This document shows, piece by piece, positions 56,445 through 64,000 of a DNA stretch of 64,000 bases. A program made the translations under genes and the position numbers. Location of the stretch: contig NKIH01000001.1 in assembly GCA_002255925.1 (NCBI GenBank), forward strand, positions 1,178,001-1,242,000. Direction: 5' to 3'. Below the pieces are notes generated by a model. It was not told the DNA's origin. It searched no databases and worked only from the letters and a program-made list of their open reading frames with translations. The first letter of the stretch is position 1, and each line of letters starts with the position of its first letter. This DNA is from Burkholderiales bacterium PBB6. Lineage in GTDB: Bacteria; Pseudomonadota; Gammaproteobacteria; Burkholderiales; Burkholderiaceae_C.

Positions 56445-58827
56445 GCTGCGCGGCGCGGATGCAGGGGTGAGCACGGGGTGGCGAAAGGTGATGGGCATGG
56501 CGACTGGGTTGTTGGTGGGGGCGGGCTTGGCGGTGGGCCTGGTGCCTGAGGCCGCGGCGGGGCAGGCGGCCACGGCGTCGGTATTGCCTGCCGCAGGTGG
56601 CGTGCAGCGCACGGCGCCGGTGGTCGACCAGCGTCTGACCGCCACGCTGCAGGCGCTGGCCGCGGGCCGGCCCATCACCGTGGTGGCCATCGGGGGCTCC
56701 ATCACCACTGGCTACGCCGCCAATCCGCCGCGTGAGCGCGGCTGGGCGGCGCAGGTCGGCGCCTGGTTGAAGACACGCGGTCAGGTGCGCTTCATCAATG
56801 CAGGCCTGAGTGGCACCGACTCTGCGGTGGCCGTGCAACGCGTGCAGGCCCAGGTGCTGGCCGAATCGCCAGACCTGGTGCTGGTGGAGTTGGGTGTCAA
56901 CGACGAGTGGCTGGATGCGCATGTGCGCGGCAGCAGTTATGAAGGCCTGTTGCGCCAGCTGCTGGCCGCACCAGGCCGCCCGGCGGTGCTGCCCGTGATG
57001 GTGACGCGTCAGCACAACCAGGGTCGTGATGCGGGCGATGTGCAGCGCACTTTGGCCGCGCACTACGGCCTGAGCAGCATCGATGTGGGCGGTGCCATGG
57101 CGCAACTTGCCAGCACGGGTGTTGCCGATTGGCAGCAGCTGTACGACGAGCCCGTGCATCCGAACCAGCGCGGCCATGACCTGATCGCGCGGCTGGTGAT
57201 CGAGCACCTGCAGGCGGCATCGGCCCGCGTGGTTGAGGCCAAAGACAGGGTGGATGACAAAGCCAACGACAAGGCCAACGACAAGGCCGTGCCGCTGCCC
57301 AAACCCCTGCACAGCCTGGCCCACCAGCATGTGCGCCTGTGGCAGGGCGAGGCCTTGCGCCCATCGCGCCAGCAAGGTTTCGAGCGTGGCGGCCCGGTGC
57401 ACCCTGAATGGCCCGCACAAACGCCGGGCTGGCAGACCACCGCCGAGGGTGCCAGCGCGTCGTTCCTGGTGTGGGGCACCGAGGTGGCCGTGTTCCATGC
57501 CGAGAGCGAACACTTCCGCAACCTCGAAGCCTGGGTCGACGACCGCCCGGTGGTGCTGCTGCGTGGCCATGTGCCTGAGCGCAAAGGCTACTTCGGCTGG
57601 CATTACAGCGTGGTGGCCCAGGGGCTGCCACCTGGCGCGCACCTGCTGCATGTGCGCATGCGTGCTGATGAATGGCAGGGCAGTGGCCGGCCCGCCAGCC
57701 TGCTGGCCGTGATGGGGGCCGGGGTGTACCCACCGGAGGTGCGTGCCCAGCTGCCTGAAGACTTGGCGGCCTTGCCTGCCAGGCTCGACACCACACCCGA
57801 CGCCGCGCGCTGGCGCTGGTGGCCGGCCAGCGATGCCCGCCTGCAGTGGACCGGGCGTGTGGATGCCGCGCCGGCGGGCGATGCGTCCGCCCGCGGCCTG
57901 GCCTGGAGTGGATCCGAGGTGCGGGCCCGCTTCACTGGCTCGACGCTGGCCTTGCGGCTGACACCTCGCCATGGCGGCACCAGCCACTACACGCTGGAAG
58001 TCGACGGTGAGCGGCTGAGCTTTTCCGTGGGTGGCGCAGGCCGTGGCAACGAGGCCCGCCAGTGGCAATGGCCGCGGCCGCTGGGGGCGGGCTCGCATGA
58101 GCTTCGGCTGGTCAAGCGCACCGAAGGCGCGATGGCCGAATCGATCTTCAACGGCCTGTGGCTCGACGCCGCCGGCACCTTGTTGCCCGCGCCGCCGCAG
58201 CGCCCCCTCCGCCTGGTGTTCTACGGTGATTCGATCACCGCCGGTGCCTGCAATGGCGACATCGGCGATGACCAGTACGACGACCTGTCCACCCACGACG
58301 GCACCCGGGCCTACGGGGCCTTGACCGCGGCGGCGCTGGGCGCCGATTACCAGGGCCACGCCGTCAGCGGCATCGGCATCACCCGCACCTGGGGTGAGCT
58401 GCTGATGCCGCAGGTGTGGTCGCGCGTGGCACCGCGGCTGGACGCGCCGGTGGCGCCGGCGGATGTGCCCAAACCCGAGGTGGTGCTGGTCAACCTGGGT
58501 CAGAATGACCATGGTCTGCCGGCCTCGCTGGGGCAGCCTTTTGCCAGTGATTTCGGGGTTCGTTACCTGTCGTTCGTGCGCAGCTTGCGGCAGCGCCACC
58601 CGCAGGCGAAGCTGGTCCTGATGATCGGCGGCATGTCGGCCTGGAAAGAGCAGCCTGCGCTGCTGAAGACCCTGGCGGACACGGCGTCCATCTTGCGGGC
58701 AGAAGGCGACACGCAGGTCTGGACCTATCGTTTCGAGGCTTTCGCCTGGGCACATCCGCGCATTGATGTGCACGCGCAGATGGCCGATGAGTTGTTGAAT
58801 TTCCTGCGCACCGAGGTATTGAGATGA
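56437..58827 (+). CDS. Double SGNH esterase: GDSL domain fused to a CE2-like domain
   Basis: Exported protein of 796 residues with two complete esterase units. A signal segment (about 18-42) is followed by SGNH unit 1 (about 75-235). Its block I is IGGSITTGY, with Ser88 and Gly in place of Asp; it also has ELGVNDEW, and Asp/His in DEPVHPNQRGH. A Lys/Asp-rich repeat linker (DDKANDKANDKA) leads to a beta-sandwich with VWGTEVAVFHAE. Unit 2 is typical of CE2: a jelly roll (about 465-585), then FYGDSITAG with Ser599, NLGQNDHG, and His779 in HPRIDVHAQMADEL. It probably deacetylates mannan at two positions. It overlaps the genes on both sides. Unit 2 family is clear; unit 1 family is not. Confidence 0.82.
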   Translation: MRRLRGADAGVSTGWRKVMGMATGLLVGAGLAVGLVPEAAAGQAATASVLPAAGGVQRTAPVVDQRLTATLQALAAGRPITVVAIGGSITTGYAANPPRERGWAAQVGAWLKTRGQVRFINAGLSGTDSAVAVQRVQAQVLAESPDLVLVELGVNDEWLDAHVRGSSYEGLLRQLLAAPGRPAVLPVMVTRQHNQGRDAGDVQRTLAAHYGLSSIDVGGAMAQLASTGVADWQQLYDEPVHPNQRGHDLIARLVIEHLQAASARVVEAKDRVDDKANDKANDKAVPLPKPLHSLAHQHVRLWQGEALRPSRQQGFERGGPVHPEWPAQTPGWQTTAEGASASFLVWGTEVAVFHAESEHFRNLEAWVDDRPVVLLRGHVPERKGYFGWHYSVVAQGLPPGAHLLHVRMRADEWQGSGRPASLLAVMGAGVYPPEVRAQLPEDLAALPARLDTTPDAARWRWWPASDARLQWTGRVDAAPAGDASARGLAWSGSEVRARFTGSTLALRLTPRHGGTSHYTLEVDGERLSFSVGGAGRGNEARQWQWPRPLGAGSHELRLVKRTEGAMAESIFNGLWLDAAGTLLPAPPQRPLRLVFYGDSITAGACNGDIGDDQYDDLSTHDGTRAYGALTAAALGADYQGHAVSGIGITRTWGELLMPQVWSRVAPRLDAPVAPADVPKPEVVLVNLGQNDHGLPASLGQPFASDFGVRYLSFVRSLRQRHPQAKLVLMIGGMSAWKEQPALLKTLADTASILRAEGDTQVWTYRFEAFAWAHPRIDVHAQMADELLNFLRTEVLR

Positions 58828-60056
58828 GCGCTTCCCCTGCCACCGTGCCGGCTTGTCCTGACTTCCGGCAACCGGCCGCGCTGCTGGCCCACATGCGTCA
58901 GACGCTGGCGTTTTATGAGCCGCGCGCCCGTGACGCCCAAGGTGGTTTCTTCCACTTCTTCAAGGACGACGGCACGGTCTACGACCGCCGTACCCGTCAC
59001 CTGGTCAGCAGCACGCGCTTCGTCTTCAACCAGGCCCTGGCCTGGCGCTGGTTTGACGCGCCGGCCGCCGACGTGGCGCATGCCCTTCACTTCGTGCAGC
59101 AGGCCCATGCCCAGCCGCAAGGGGGCTACGCCTGGCAGCTGGACTGGGACGGCAGGCATGCGAGCGTGCAGGACGGCACCAACCATTGCTACGGCCTGGC
59201 CTTCGTGCTGCTGGCCCATGCCCATGCGACTGAGGCCGGCGTGCCCGGTGCCCTGGCGGGTGTGGCGGCGACGTTCGACTTGATGGAGCAGCGTTTCTGG
59301 GAGCCCGCGCACGGCCTGTATGCGGACGAAGCCACCGCCGACTGGCAAGTGGGCAGCTATCGCGGCCAGAACGCCAACATGCACGCCTGCGAAGCGATGC
59401 TGGCGGCCCATGCGGCCACCGGCGAAGCGCGTTACCTGGCCAGGGCGCTGGTGCTGGCCGAGTCGGTCACGCAGCGGCTGGCGGCGCAGGCCGACGGGCT
59501 GGTATGGGAGCACTACCGCGTCGACTGGACTCCCGACTGGGACTACAACCGCGACGACAAGACCAACATCTTCCGGCCCTGGGGTTTCCAGACGGGCCAC
59601 CTGACGGAGTGGGCCAAGCTGCTGCTGCAACTGGAGCGCAGGCTGGGTGACGCGGCGCCGGCCTGGTTGCTGCGGACGGCGCGCCATCTGTTTTCAGTGG
59701 CGATGGCACGGGGCTGGGACCCGGTGCACGGCGGGCTGGTGTACGGCTTCGCCCCTGGCGGCAGCGTGTGCGATTGCGACAAGTATTTCTGGGTGCAGGC
59801 CGAAAGCCTGGCCGCGGCCGCCTGGCTGGCGGTGCGCACCGGTGACGACACCTACTGGCGCTGGTACGACCGCCTCTGGGCCTATGCCTGGACGCATTTC
59901 GTGGACCATGAGCATGGCGCCTGGTTCCGCATCCTGGCACCCGACAACAGCAAGCTCACCGACGAGAAGAGCCCTGCCGGCAAGACCGACTATCACACCA
60001 TGGGTGCGTGCCAGGACGTGCTGGCCGCCCTCGGCGTGAAGCCACCGCAGCGCTGA
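58824..60056 (+). CDS. AGE-superfamily aldose isomerase, probable mannose isomerase
   Basis: Cytoplasmic (alpha/alpha)6-barrel protein of 410 residues, distantly related to the epimerase two genes upstream but of the YihS/mannose-isomerase branch. Signatures are HLVSSTRFVFNQALA, DGTNHCYGLAFVLLAHA, YRGQNANMHACEAMLAAHAATGE (active-site His), FRPWGFQTGHLTEWAKLLL (second His) and CDKYFWVQAESLAAAAWL. It would turn mannose released by GH2 into fructose, replacing a kinase/phosphomannose-isomerase route. ATGA overlap with the esterase gene; its stop is 3 bp from the convergent LacI stop. Confidence 0.83.
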   Translation: MSASPATVPACPDFRQPAALLAHMRQTLAFYEPRARDAQGGFFHFFKDDGTVYDRRTRHLVSSTRFVFNQALAWRWFDAPAADVAHALHFVQQAHAQPQGGYAWQLDWDGRHASVQDGTNHCYGLAFVLLAHAHATEAGVPGALAGVAATFDLMEQRFWEPAHGLYADEATADWQVGSYRGQNANMHACEAMLAAHAATGEARYLARALVLAESVTQRLAAQADGLVWEHYRVDWTPDWDYNRDDKTNIFRPWGFQTGHLTEWAKLLLQLERRLGDAAPAWLLRTARHLFSVAMARGWDPVHGGLVYGFAPGGSVCDCDKYFWVQAESLAAAAWLAVRTGDDTYWRWYDRLWAYAWTHFVDHEHGAWFRILAPDNSKLTDEKSPAGKTDYHTMGACQDVLAALGVKPPQR

Positions 60057-60059
60057 GCG

Positions 60060-61121
60060 TCAGCGGCCGGCGCGCGGCTTTTTCTGGCGCTGGTCTGGCG
60101 TCAGGCTGTGTGCGGGCGTGTGTTTTGGCGTGTCGGCTGGATGCGTGCTCTCACGCACCACCAGCTCCACCGGCTGCAAGGTGTCGCCGGGCTGGGTGTC
60201 GCCTTCCATCAGGGCCAGCACCGCGGCGCGCCCCAGCGCGCCCTTGTCCACCCGCACGGTGGTCAGGCCGGGCTGGCTGCGGGCGGCGGCGGCAATGTCG
60301 TCATAGCCGGCCACCTGCAGGTCTTGCGGCACGCGCAGGCCGGCGGCTTCACACACGCTGATGGCCGCCAGTGCCGTGGTGTCGTTGTAGGCAAACACGG
60401 CGTCCGGGCGCTGGGGCAGGGTCAGCAGCTGGCGCATGGCTTCGCGGGCCGAGTCCTCGTACTGCAGCGATTCGTCCATCGTCACTTCGAGGTCCGGATC
60501 GGCCAGGCGGCCGGCCTCGAACAGCGCATGCCGGAAGCCCTTGGCCCGCAGGCCGACCGAGTGGTGGGCGCGGGGTCCGATGATCATGGCGGGGCGCTGC
60601 GCACCACCGTCCAGCAGCAGCTGCGTGATGGCGCGTGCGCCGTGCAGGTTGTCGTCGTTGATGCAGCGTGCGCCTGGATGAAAGTGGTCCACCAGCACCA
60701 TCGGCAGCTCGCAGGCGCGCATGGCCGACACGGTGTCGTGGTCGAAGTAGCCCATGCCGATCAGCGCGTCGGCCTCATGCCGGCGGATGCCTGTGGCCAC
60801 GTCATCACCCGGGGCCACCGAGAGCAGGCTCAGTGACGCGTCGACATCGCGGCAGGCGTCTTCGGCGCCTTGCAGCACCATCGAATAGAACTGGTTGTCG
60901 GCCAGCGGGAACAGGTGCCGGTGGTAGAGGAACACGATGCGACGTGGTTTGGCCGCGCGCAGCTTGGCCACGTCGTAGCCCAGTTGCTGGGCCACCTCCA
61001 GCACCGCGGTGCGGGTGGCGTCTGACAGGCCGGGTTGGCCTTTCAGCGCCCGCGACACCGTGCCGATCGACACTTTCGCGGCCTGCGCGAGGTCGCGGAT
61101 CGTCACACTTTTGCCCGTCAT
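60060..61121 (-). CDS. LacI-family regulator of the mannan locus
   Basis: Transcription factor of 353 residues. MTGKSVTIRDLAQAAKVSIGT starts the helix-turn-helix (TIRDLAQAAKVSIGTVSRALKG), with the hinge helix before LRAAKPRRIVFLYH. The ligand domain contains ADALIGMGYFDHDTVSAM, CINDDNLHGARAITQLLLDGG, AVFAYNDTTALAAISVCEAAG and VAGYDDIAAAARSQPGLTTVRVD. It is divergent from the GH27 gene across a 200-bp region holding palindrome S3. The probable inducer is a mannan-derived sugar, inferred from context only. A longer in-frame start (61157) lacks support. Confidence 0.9.
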   Translation of the reverse strand: MTGKSVTIRDLAQAAKVSIGTVSRALKGQPGLSDATRTAVLEVAQQLGYDVAKLRAAKPRRIVFLYHRHLFPLADNQFYSMVLQGAEDACRDVDASLSLLSVAPGDDVATGIRRHEADALIGMGYFDHDTVSAMRACELPMVLVDHFHPGARCINDDNLHGARAITQLLLDGGAQRPAMIIGPRAHHSVGLRAKGFRHALFEAGRLADPDLEVTMDESLQYEDSAREAMRQLLTLPQRPDAVFAYNDTTALAAISVCEAAGLRVPQDLQVAGYDDIAAAARSQPGLTTVRVDKGALGRAAVLALMEGDTQPGDTLQPVELVVRESTHPADTPKHTPAHSLTPDQRQKKPRAGR

Positions 61122-61228
61122 GAGTTCGACATCGCCCGCTTGTTTATGAAACGCCATTGTGCTGGGAATTGGCCTGTCGCTGCTGACCCATCGGCTGCAG
61201 CCAAGGGTAATCGACGATGCCACGTGGA

Positions 61229-61281
61229 TTGACGGCGCGATTCCACCCAACGCACAATTTGTTCGTTTACTAAACAAATTG
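61229..61281 (+). promoter_or_regulatory. GH27 promoter with 27-bp palindrome S3
   Basis: TTGACG (61229-61234), an 18-bp spacer and CACAAT (61253-61258) form a promoter. CAATTTGTT (61255-61263) and AACAAATTG (61273-61281) are perfect 9-bp arms around a 9-bp centre, over the expected start site. The core GTTTACTAAAC (61265-61275) equals S1 and the 14-mer at 61266-61279 equals S2. Confidence 0.7.
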
Positions 61282-61321
61282 ATCTGCGCTGGATCCTGGT
61301 CTGGCGCCATGGAGTGACAGC

Positions 61322-62596
61322 GTGAGTCTTGACGGGATGAAGCAGCGCCTCGTGCGCGAGTGGTTTGGCTGGCACCGGGCGATGTTGTACTTGATGGCCG
61401 CGTTGATGACGACCATGGCGCTGCACGCGCCGGCGCACGCGCAGAAGGCCGAGGGCCTGGCCCTGACGCCCCAGATGGGCTGGAACAGCTGGAACAAGTT
61501 CGCGTGTGACGTGAACGAGCAGCTCATTCGCGAGACGGCCGATGCGATGGTGTCCAGCGGCCTGCGTGACGCGGGCTACCAGTACATCAACATCGACGAC
61601 TGCTGGCAGGGCACGCGCGATGCGCAGGGGTTCATGCGACCGGACCCGGTGCGCTTCCCCGGCGGCATGAAGGCGCTGGCCGACTATGTGCACGCGCGCG
61701 GCCTGAAGTTTGGCCTGTATTCCGACGCGGGCTGGAAGACCTGTGGCGAGCGACCGGGCAGCCGAGGTTATGAGTTCCAGGACGCCCGCACCTACGCGGA
61801 ATGGGGCGTGGATTACCTGAAATACGACTGGTGCTTCACCGACGGCCTGAAGGCCGAGGGCGCGTATCTGACGATGAGCGAGGCGTTGCGACAGAGTGGC
61901 CGGCCGATCCTGTTCAGCCTGTGCGAATGGGGCAACAGCAAGCCGTGGGAATGGGCGTCCAAGGTGGGCCACAGCTGGCGCACCACCGGCGACATCTTCA
62001 ACTGTTTCGACTGCATCGAGGACCACGGCGACTGGAAGGCCTTCGGCGTGCTGCAGATCATGGACATGCAGGCCCATCTGCGCGCCTATGCGGGGCCCGG
62101 CCGCTGGAATGACGCCGACATGCTGGAGGTGGGCAATGGCATGCCGGCCCACCAGGCGCGCGCGCACTTCTCGATCTGGGCGATGCTGGCCTCGCCGCTC
62201 ATCGCCGGCAATGACCTGCGCCGCATGGACGCTGAAACCTTGTCCATCCTTGGCCACCGGCCTGTCATCGCCGTGAACCAGGATGCGCTGGGGGTGCCGG
62301 GCTGGCGCCACACGGCGGAAGACGGTGTGGAGCAGTGGTGGCGCCCGATGGCCAATGGCGACTGGGTGGTGATGCTGCTCAACCGCAACAAGCAGCCCCA
62401 TGCGGCGCGCCTGGACTGGGCCAAGCTGGCCGTGACCGACAGCGTCACCGGCCGCAGCGCTGACTTCACCGGCGTGGGCTACCGCTGGCAGAACCTGTGG
62501 CAGCCGGCGCAGCGCGGCACGACCGCTCAGCCACTGAGCGTGAGCTTGCCGGCGCAGGACGTGTTGATGCTGCGCTTGGCGCGGGCGCCGCGATGA
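61322..62596 (+). CDS. GH27 alpha-galactosidase
   Basis: Removes alpha-1,6-galactose from galacto(gluco)mannan. The product is 424 residues from GTG 61322, preceded 7 bp upstream by GGAG (61311-61314). That spacing favours it over ATG 61337. Signal segment AMLYLMAALMTTMALHAPAHA ends near residue 40. The barrel has LTPQMGWNSWNKFACDV, YQYINIDDCWQ, nucleophile Asp169 in DYLKYDWCF and the acid/base Asp in RWNDADMLEVGNGM. The C-terminal beta domain has VVMLLNRNKQPHAARLDW. The stop overlaps the halogenase ATG. Confidence 0.94.
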   Translation: MSLDGMKQRLVREWFGWHRAMLYLMAALMTTMALHAPAHAQKAEGLALTPQMGWNSWNKFACDVNEQLIRETADAMVSSGLRDAGYQYINIDDCWQGTRDAQGFMRPDPVRFPGGMKALADYVHARGLKFGLYSDAGWKTCGERPGSRGYEFQDARTYAEWGVDYLKYDWCFTDGLKAEGAYLTMSEALRQSGRPILFSLCEWGNSKPWEWASKVGHSWRTTGDIFNCFDCIEDHGDWKAFGVLQIMDMQAHLRAYAGPGRWNDADMLEVGNGMPAHQARAHFSIWAMLASPLIAGNDLRRMDAETLSILGHRPVIAVNQDALGVPGWRHTAEDGVEQWWRPMANGDWVVMLLNRNKQPHAARLDWAKLAVTDSVTGRSADFTGVGYRWQNLWQPAQRGTTAQPLSVSLPAQDVLMLRLARAPR

Positions 62597-64000
62597 CGGC
62601 GGCCGTGTCGCCCAAGGCCTTGCGCCGCGTCGTCATCGTCGGGGGCGGCACGGCAGGCTGGATGACGGCCGCGCCACTGGCGCAGCTCTTGTGCGGCCCC
62701 ACAGGTGCGCCGGGCTGCGAGGTGGTGCTGGTCGAGTCTGACCAGATCGGCACCATCGGGGTGGGTGAGGCCACCTTGCCGACATTGCGCCAGTTCAATC
62801 AGGCGCTGGGTGTGGACGAGGCGCATTTCCTGAGCCACACCAAGGCCACCTTCAAGCTTGGCATCGAGTTCAAGGACTGGGGCCGCCTGGGCCACCGTTT
62901 CTTCCATGGCTTCGGCGATTTCGGCCCGCCGATCGAAGGCCGATCCGCCTACATCCAGTGGCTGCGGCTGCAACGGGCGGGCGGCATGCCGCCGCTCGAA
63001 TCATGGTCGGTGGCCAGCGTGATGGCCCGGCAGCACCGCTTCGTGCCGCCCTCGGGCGATCGGCCGTCACCGAGCAACGCCTATGGCCATGCTTATCACT
63101 TTGATGCCGGCCTGTACGCCGCCTACCTGCGTGATGTGGCCACCCGCCACGGTGCGCAGCGCATGGAGGGCACGATCGTCGATGTGGAGGTGGACGGCGG
63201 CACCGGCTTCGTGCAGGCAGTTCGGCTGGCCGATGGCCGCCGCGTGGAAGGAGATCTCTTCATCGATTGCTCGGGCCTGCGTGCCTTGCTGATCGAGGGC
63301 GTGATGAAAGCCGGCTTCGACGACTGGAGCGCGATGCTGCCCTGCAACAGCGCGCAGGCAGTGCCGTCTGAGCGTTCGGGGCCGCTGCTGCCGTTCACCG
63401 TGTCGGCGGCCAAGTCGGCGGGCTGGACCTGGCGCATCCCCTTGCAGCACCGCACCGGCAACGGGCATGTCTACAGCAGCGGTTTCACCAGCGACGACGC
63501 TGCCGCCGCGGCCTTGCTGGACGGCCTCGACAGCGCCGCCATCGGCGAGCCCCGCACCATCCGCTTCACTACCGGCATGCGGCGCAAGAGCTGGGTGCGC
63601 AATGTGGTGGCCATCGGCTTGTCAGCCGGTTTTCTGGAGCCGCTGGAATCCACCAGCATCCACCTCATCCTCGATGCCGTCGGCCGCTTGATCCACCTAT
63701 TGCCGGACCGCGATTGCCAGCCCGCCCTGGCCGCCGAATTCAACCGCAAGACGACCATCCAGTTCGAGGCGGTGCGCGACTTCATCATCCTGCACTACAA
63801 ACTGACCCAGCGCACCGACACCGAGTTCTGGCGCTATTGCGCCGCGATGCCGGTGCCACCGGCCCTGGCGGAACAGATCGAGCTGTTCCGCGCCACAGGG
63901 CGTGTCAGCGTGCGTGACCCGGACGGTTTTCTGGAGCCGTCCTGGTTGTCGATCTACGAGGGCCATGGCTTGCGGCCGACCTCGTTCGACCCGCTGGCGC
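62593..64000 (+). CDS. Tryptophan-halogenase-like flavoenzyme (3' end outside window)
   Basis: Flavin-dependent halogenase family protein; 469 residues are visible and the frame is open at the right edge. FAD-binding VVIVGGGTAGWMTAA starts at residue 13. Catalytic Lys88 is in SHTKATFKLGIEF, the halogenase signature W278-T-W-R-I-P283 is present, and Glu352 is in FLEPLESTSIH (equivalent to PrnA Lys79 and Glu346). All active-site marks are therefore kept. Such genes often lie near TonB-dependent receptors in polysaccharide loci, but their natural substrate is unknown. ATGA overlap with GH27 implies co-expression with mannan use. It may act on something other than free tryptophan. Confidence 0.88.
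   Translation, partial: MTAAVSPKALRRVVIVGGGTAGWMTAAPLAQLLCGPTGAPGCEVVLVESDQIGTIGVGEATLPTLRQFNQALGVDEAHFLSHTKATFKLGIEFKDWGRLGHRFFHGFGDFGPPIEGRSAYIQWLRLQRAGGMPPLESWSVASVMARQHRFVPPSGDRPSPSNAYGHAYHFDAGLYAAYLRDVATRHGAQRMEGTIVDVEVDGGTGFVQAVRLADGRRVEGDLFIDCSGLRALLIEGVMKAGFDDWSAMLPCNSAQAVPSERSGPLLPFTVSAAKSAGWTWRIPLQHRTGNGHVYSSGFTSDDAAAAALLDGLDSAAIGEPRTIRFTTGMRRKSWVRNVVAIGLSAGFLEPLESTSIHLILDAVGRLIHLLPDRDCQPALAAEFNRKTTIQFEAVRDFIILHYKLTQRTDTEFWRYCAAMPVPPALAEQIELFRATGRVSVRDPDGFLEPSWLSIYEGHGLRPTSFDPLA

Overview
The window is about 64 kb of high-GC DNA and contains no pseudogene, rRNA, CRISPR array or transposase that I can see. Gene content and order point to a betaproteobacterium of the order Burkholderiales. 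The evidence is the argH-algZ/algR-ppc-hemCDXY neighbourhood, DUF5666/DUF6502 genes, a ChvE-GguA-GguB sugar ABC importer and strong G/C third-position bias. No 16S or species marker is present, so the placement is an inference.

Region 1 (1-17,018) is core chromosome. It starts with the 5' part of dinB (minus strand). A regulated-looking promoter follows, then a DUF5666 lipoprotein / DUF6502 protein / DUF5666 lipoprotein triplet. Next come argH (minus), an AlgZ/AlgR-type LytTR two-component pair, an unknown membrane-anchored protein, ppc (minus), the haem genes hemC-hemD-hemX-hemY, and two identical tRNA-Arg(ACG) genes ending in a strong terminator.

Region 2 (17,019-50,299) is a large plant-glucan locus that matches known xyloglucan utilisation loci enzyme for enzyme. 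A plus-strand operon holds a GH31 alpha-xylosidase, a GH9 endoglucanase and an AmpG-like permease. Facing it is a run of about 27 kb of minus-strand genes. Read in transcription order these are a ROK regulator, xylB, xylA, a TonB-dependent receptor, GH35 beta-galactosidase, GH74 xyloglucanase, GH95 alpha-fucosidase, an SGNH esterase, GH1 beta-glucosidase, a LacI regulator, a GPH sugar symporter, GH39, GH51, GH5 and chvE-gguA-gguB. The model is as follows. Secreted GH74/GH5/GH9 cut the backbone. The receptor imports oligosaccharides to the periplasm. GH35, GH95, GH51 and GH39 trim side chains there. Permeases move the core inward, GH31 and GH1 finish it in the cytoplasm, and xylose enters XylA/XylB.

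Region 3 (50,405-64,000) is an acetylated (galacto)glucomannan locus: GH2 beta-mannosidase, divergent from a secreted GH5-like mannanase candidate, a mannobiose 2-epimerase-like protein, a fused double SGNH/CE2 esterase, a mannose-isomerase-like protein, a LacI regulator, GH27 alpha-galactosidase, and a flavin-dependent tryptophan-halogenase-like protein cut by the window edge.

The regulatory DNA adds information. A 14-base site (TTTACTAAACAAAT) and its 11-base palindromic core recur at three places controlling the mannan genes. A different palindrome (TTTAnCGnTAAA) recurs upstream of GH31 and of the GPH transporter, 15 kb apart. A XylR-like box lies upstream of the ROK-xylB-xylA operon. The most novel candidates are the fused double esterase, the shared operators, and the DUF5666-DUF6502-DUF5666 unit.
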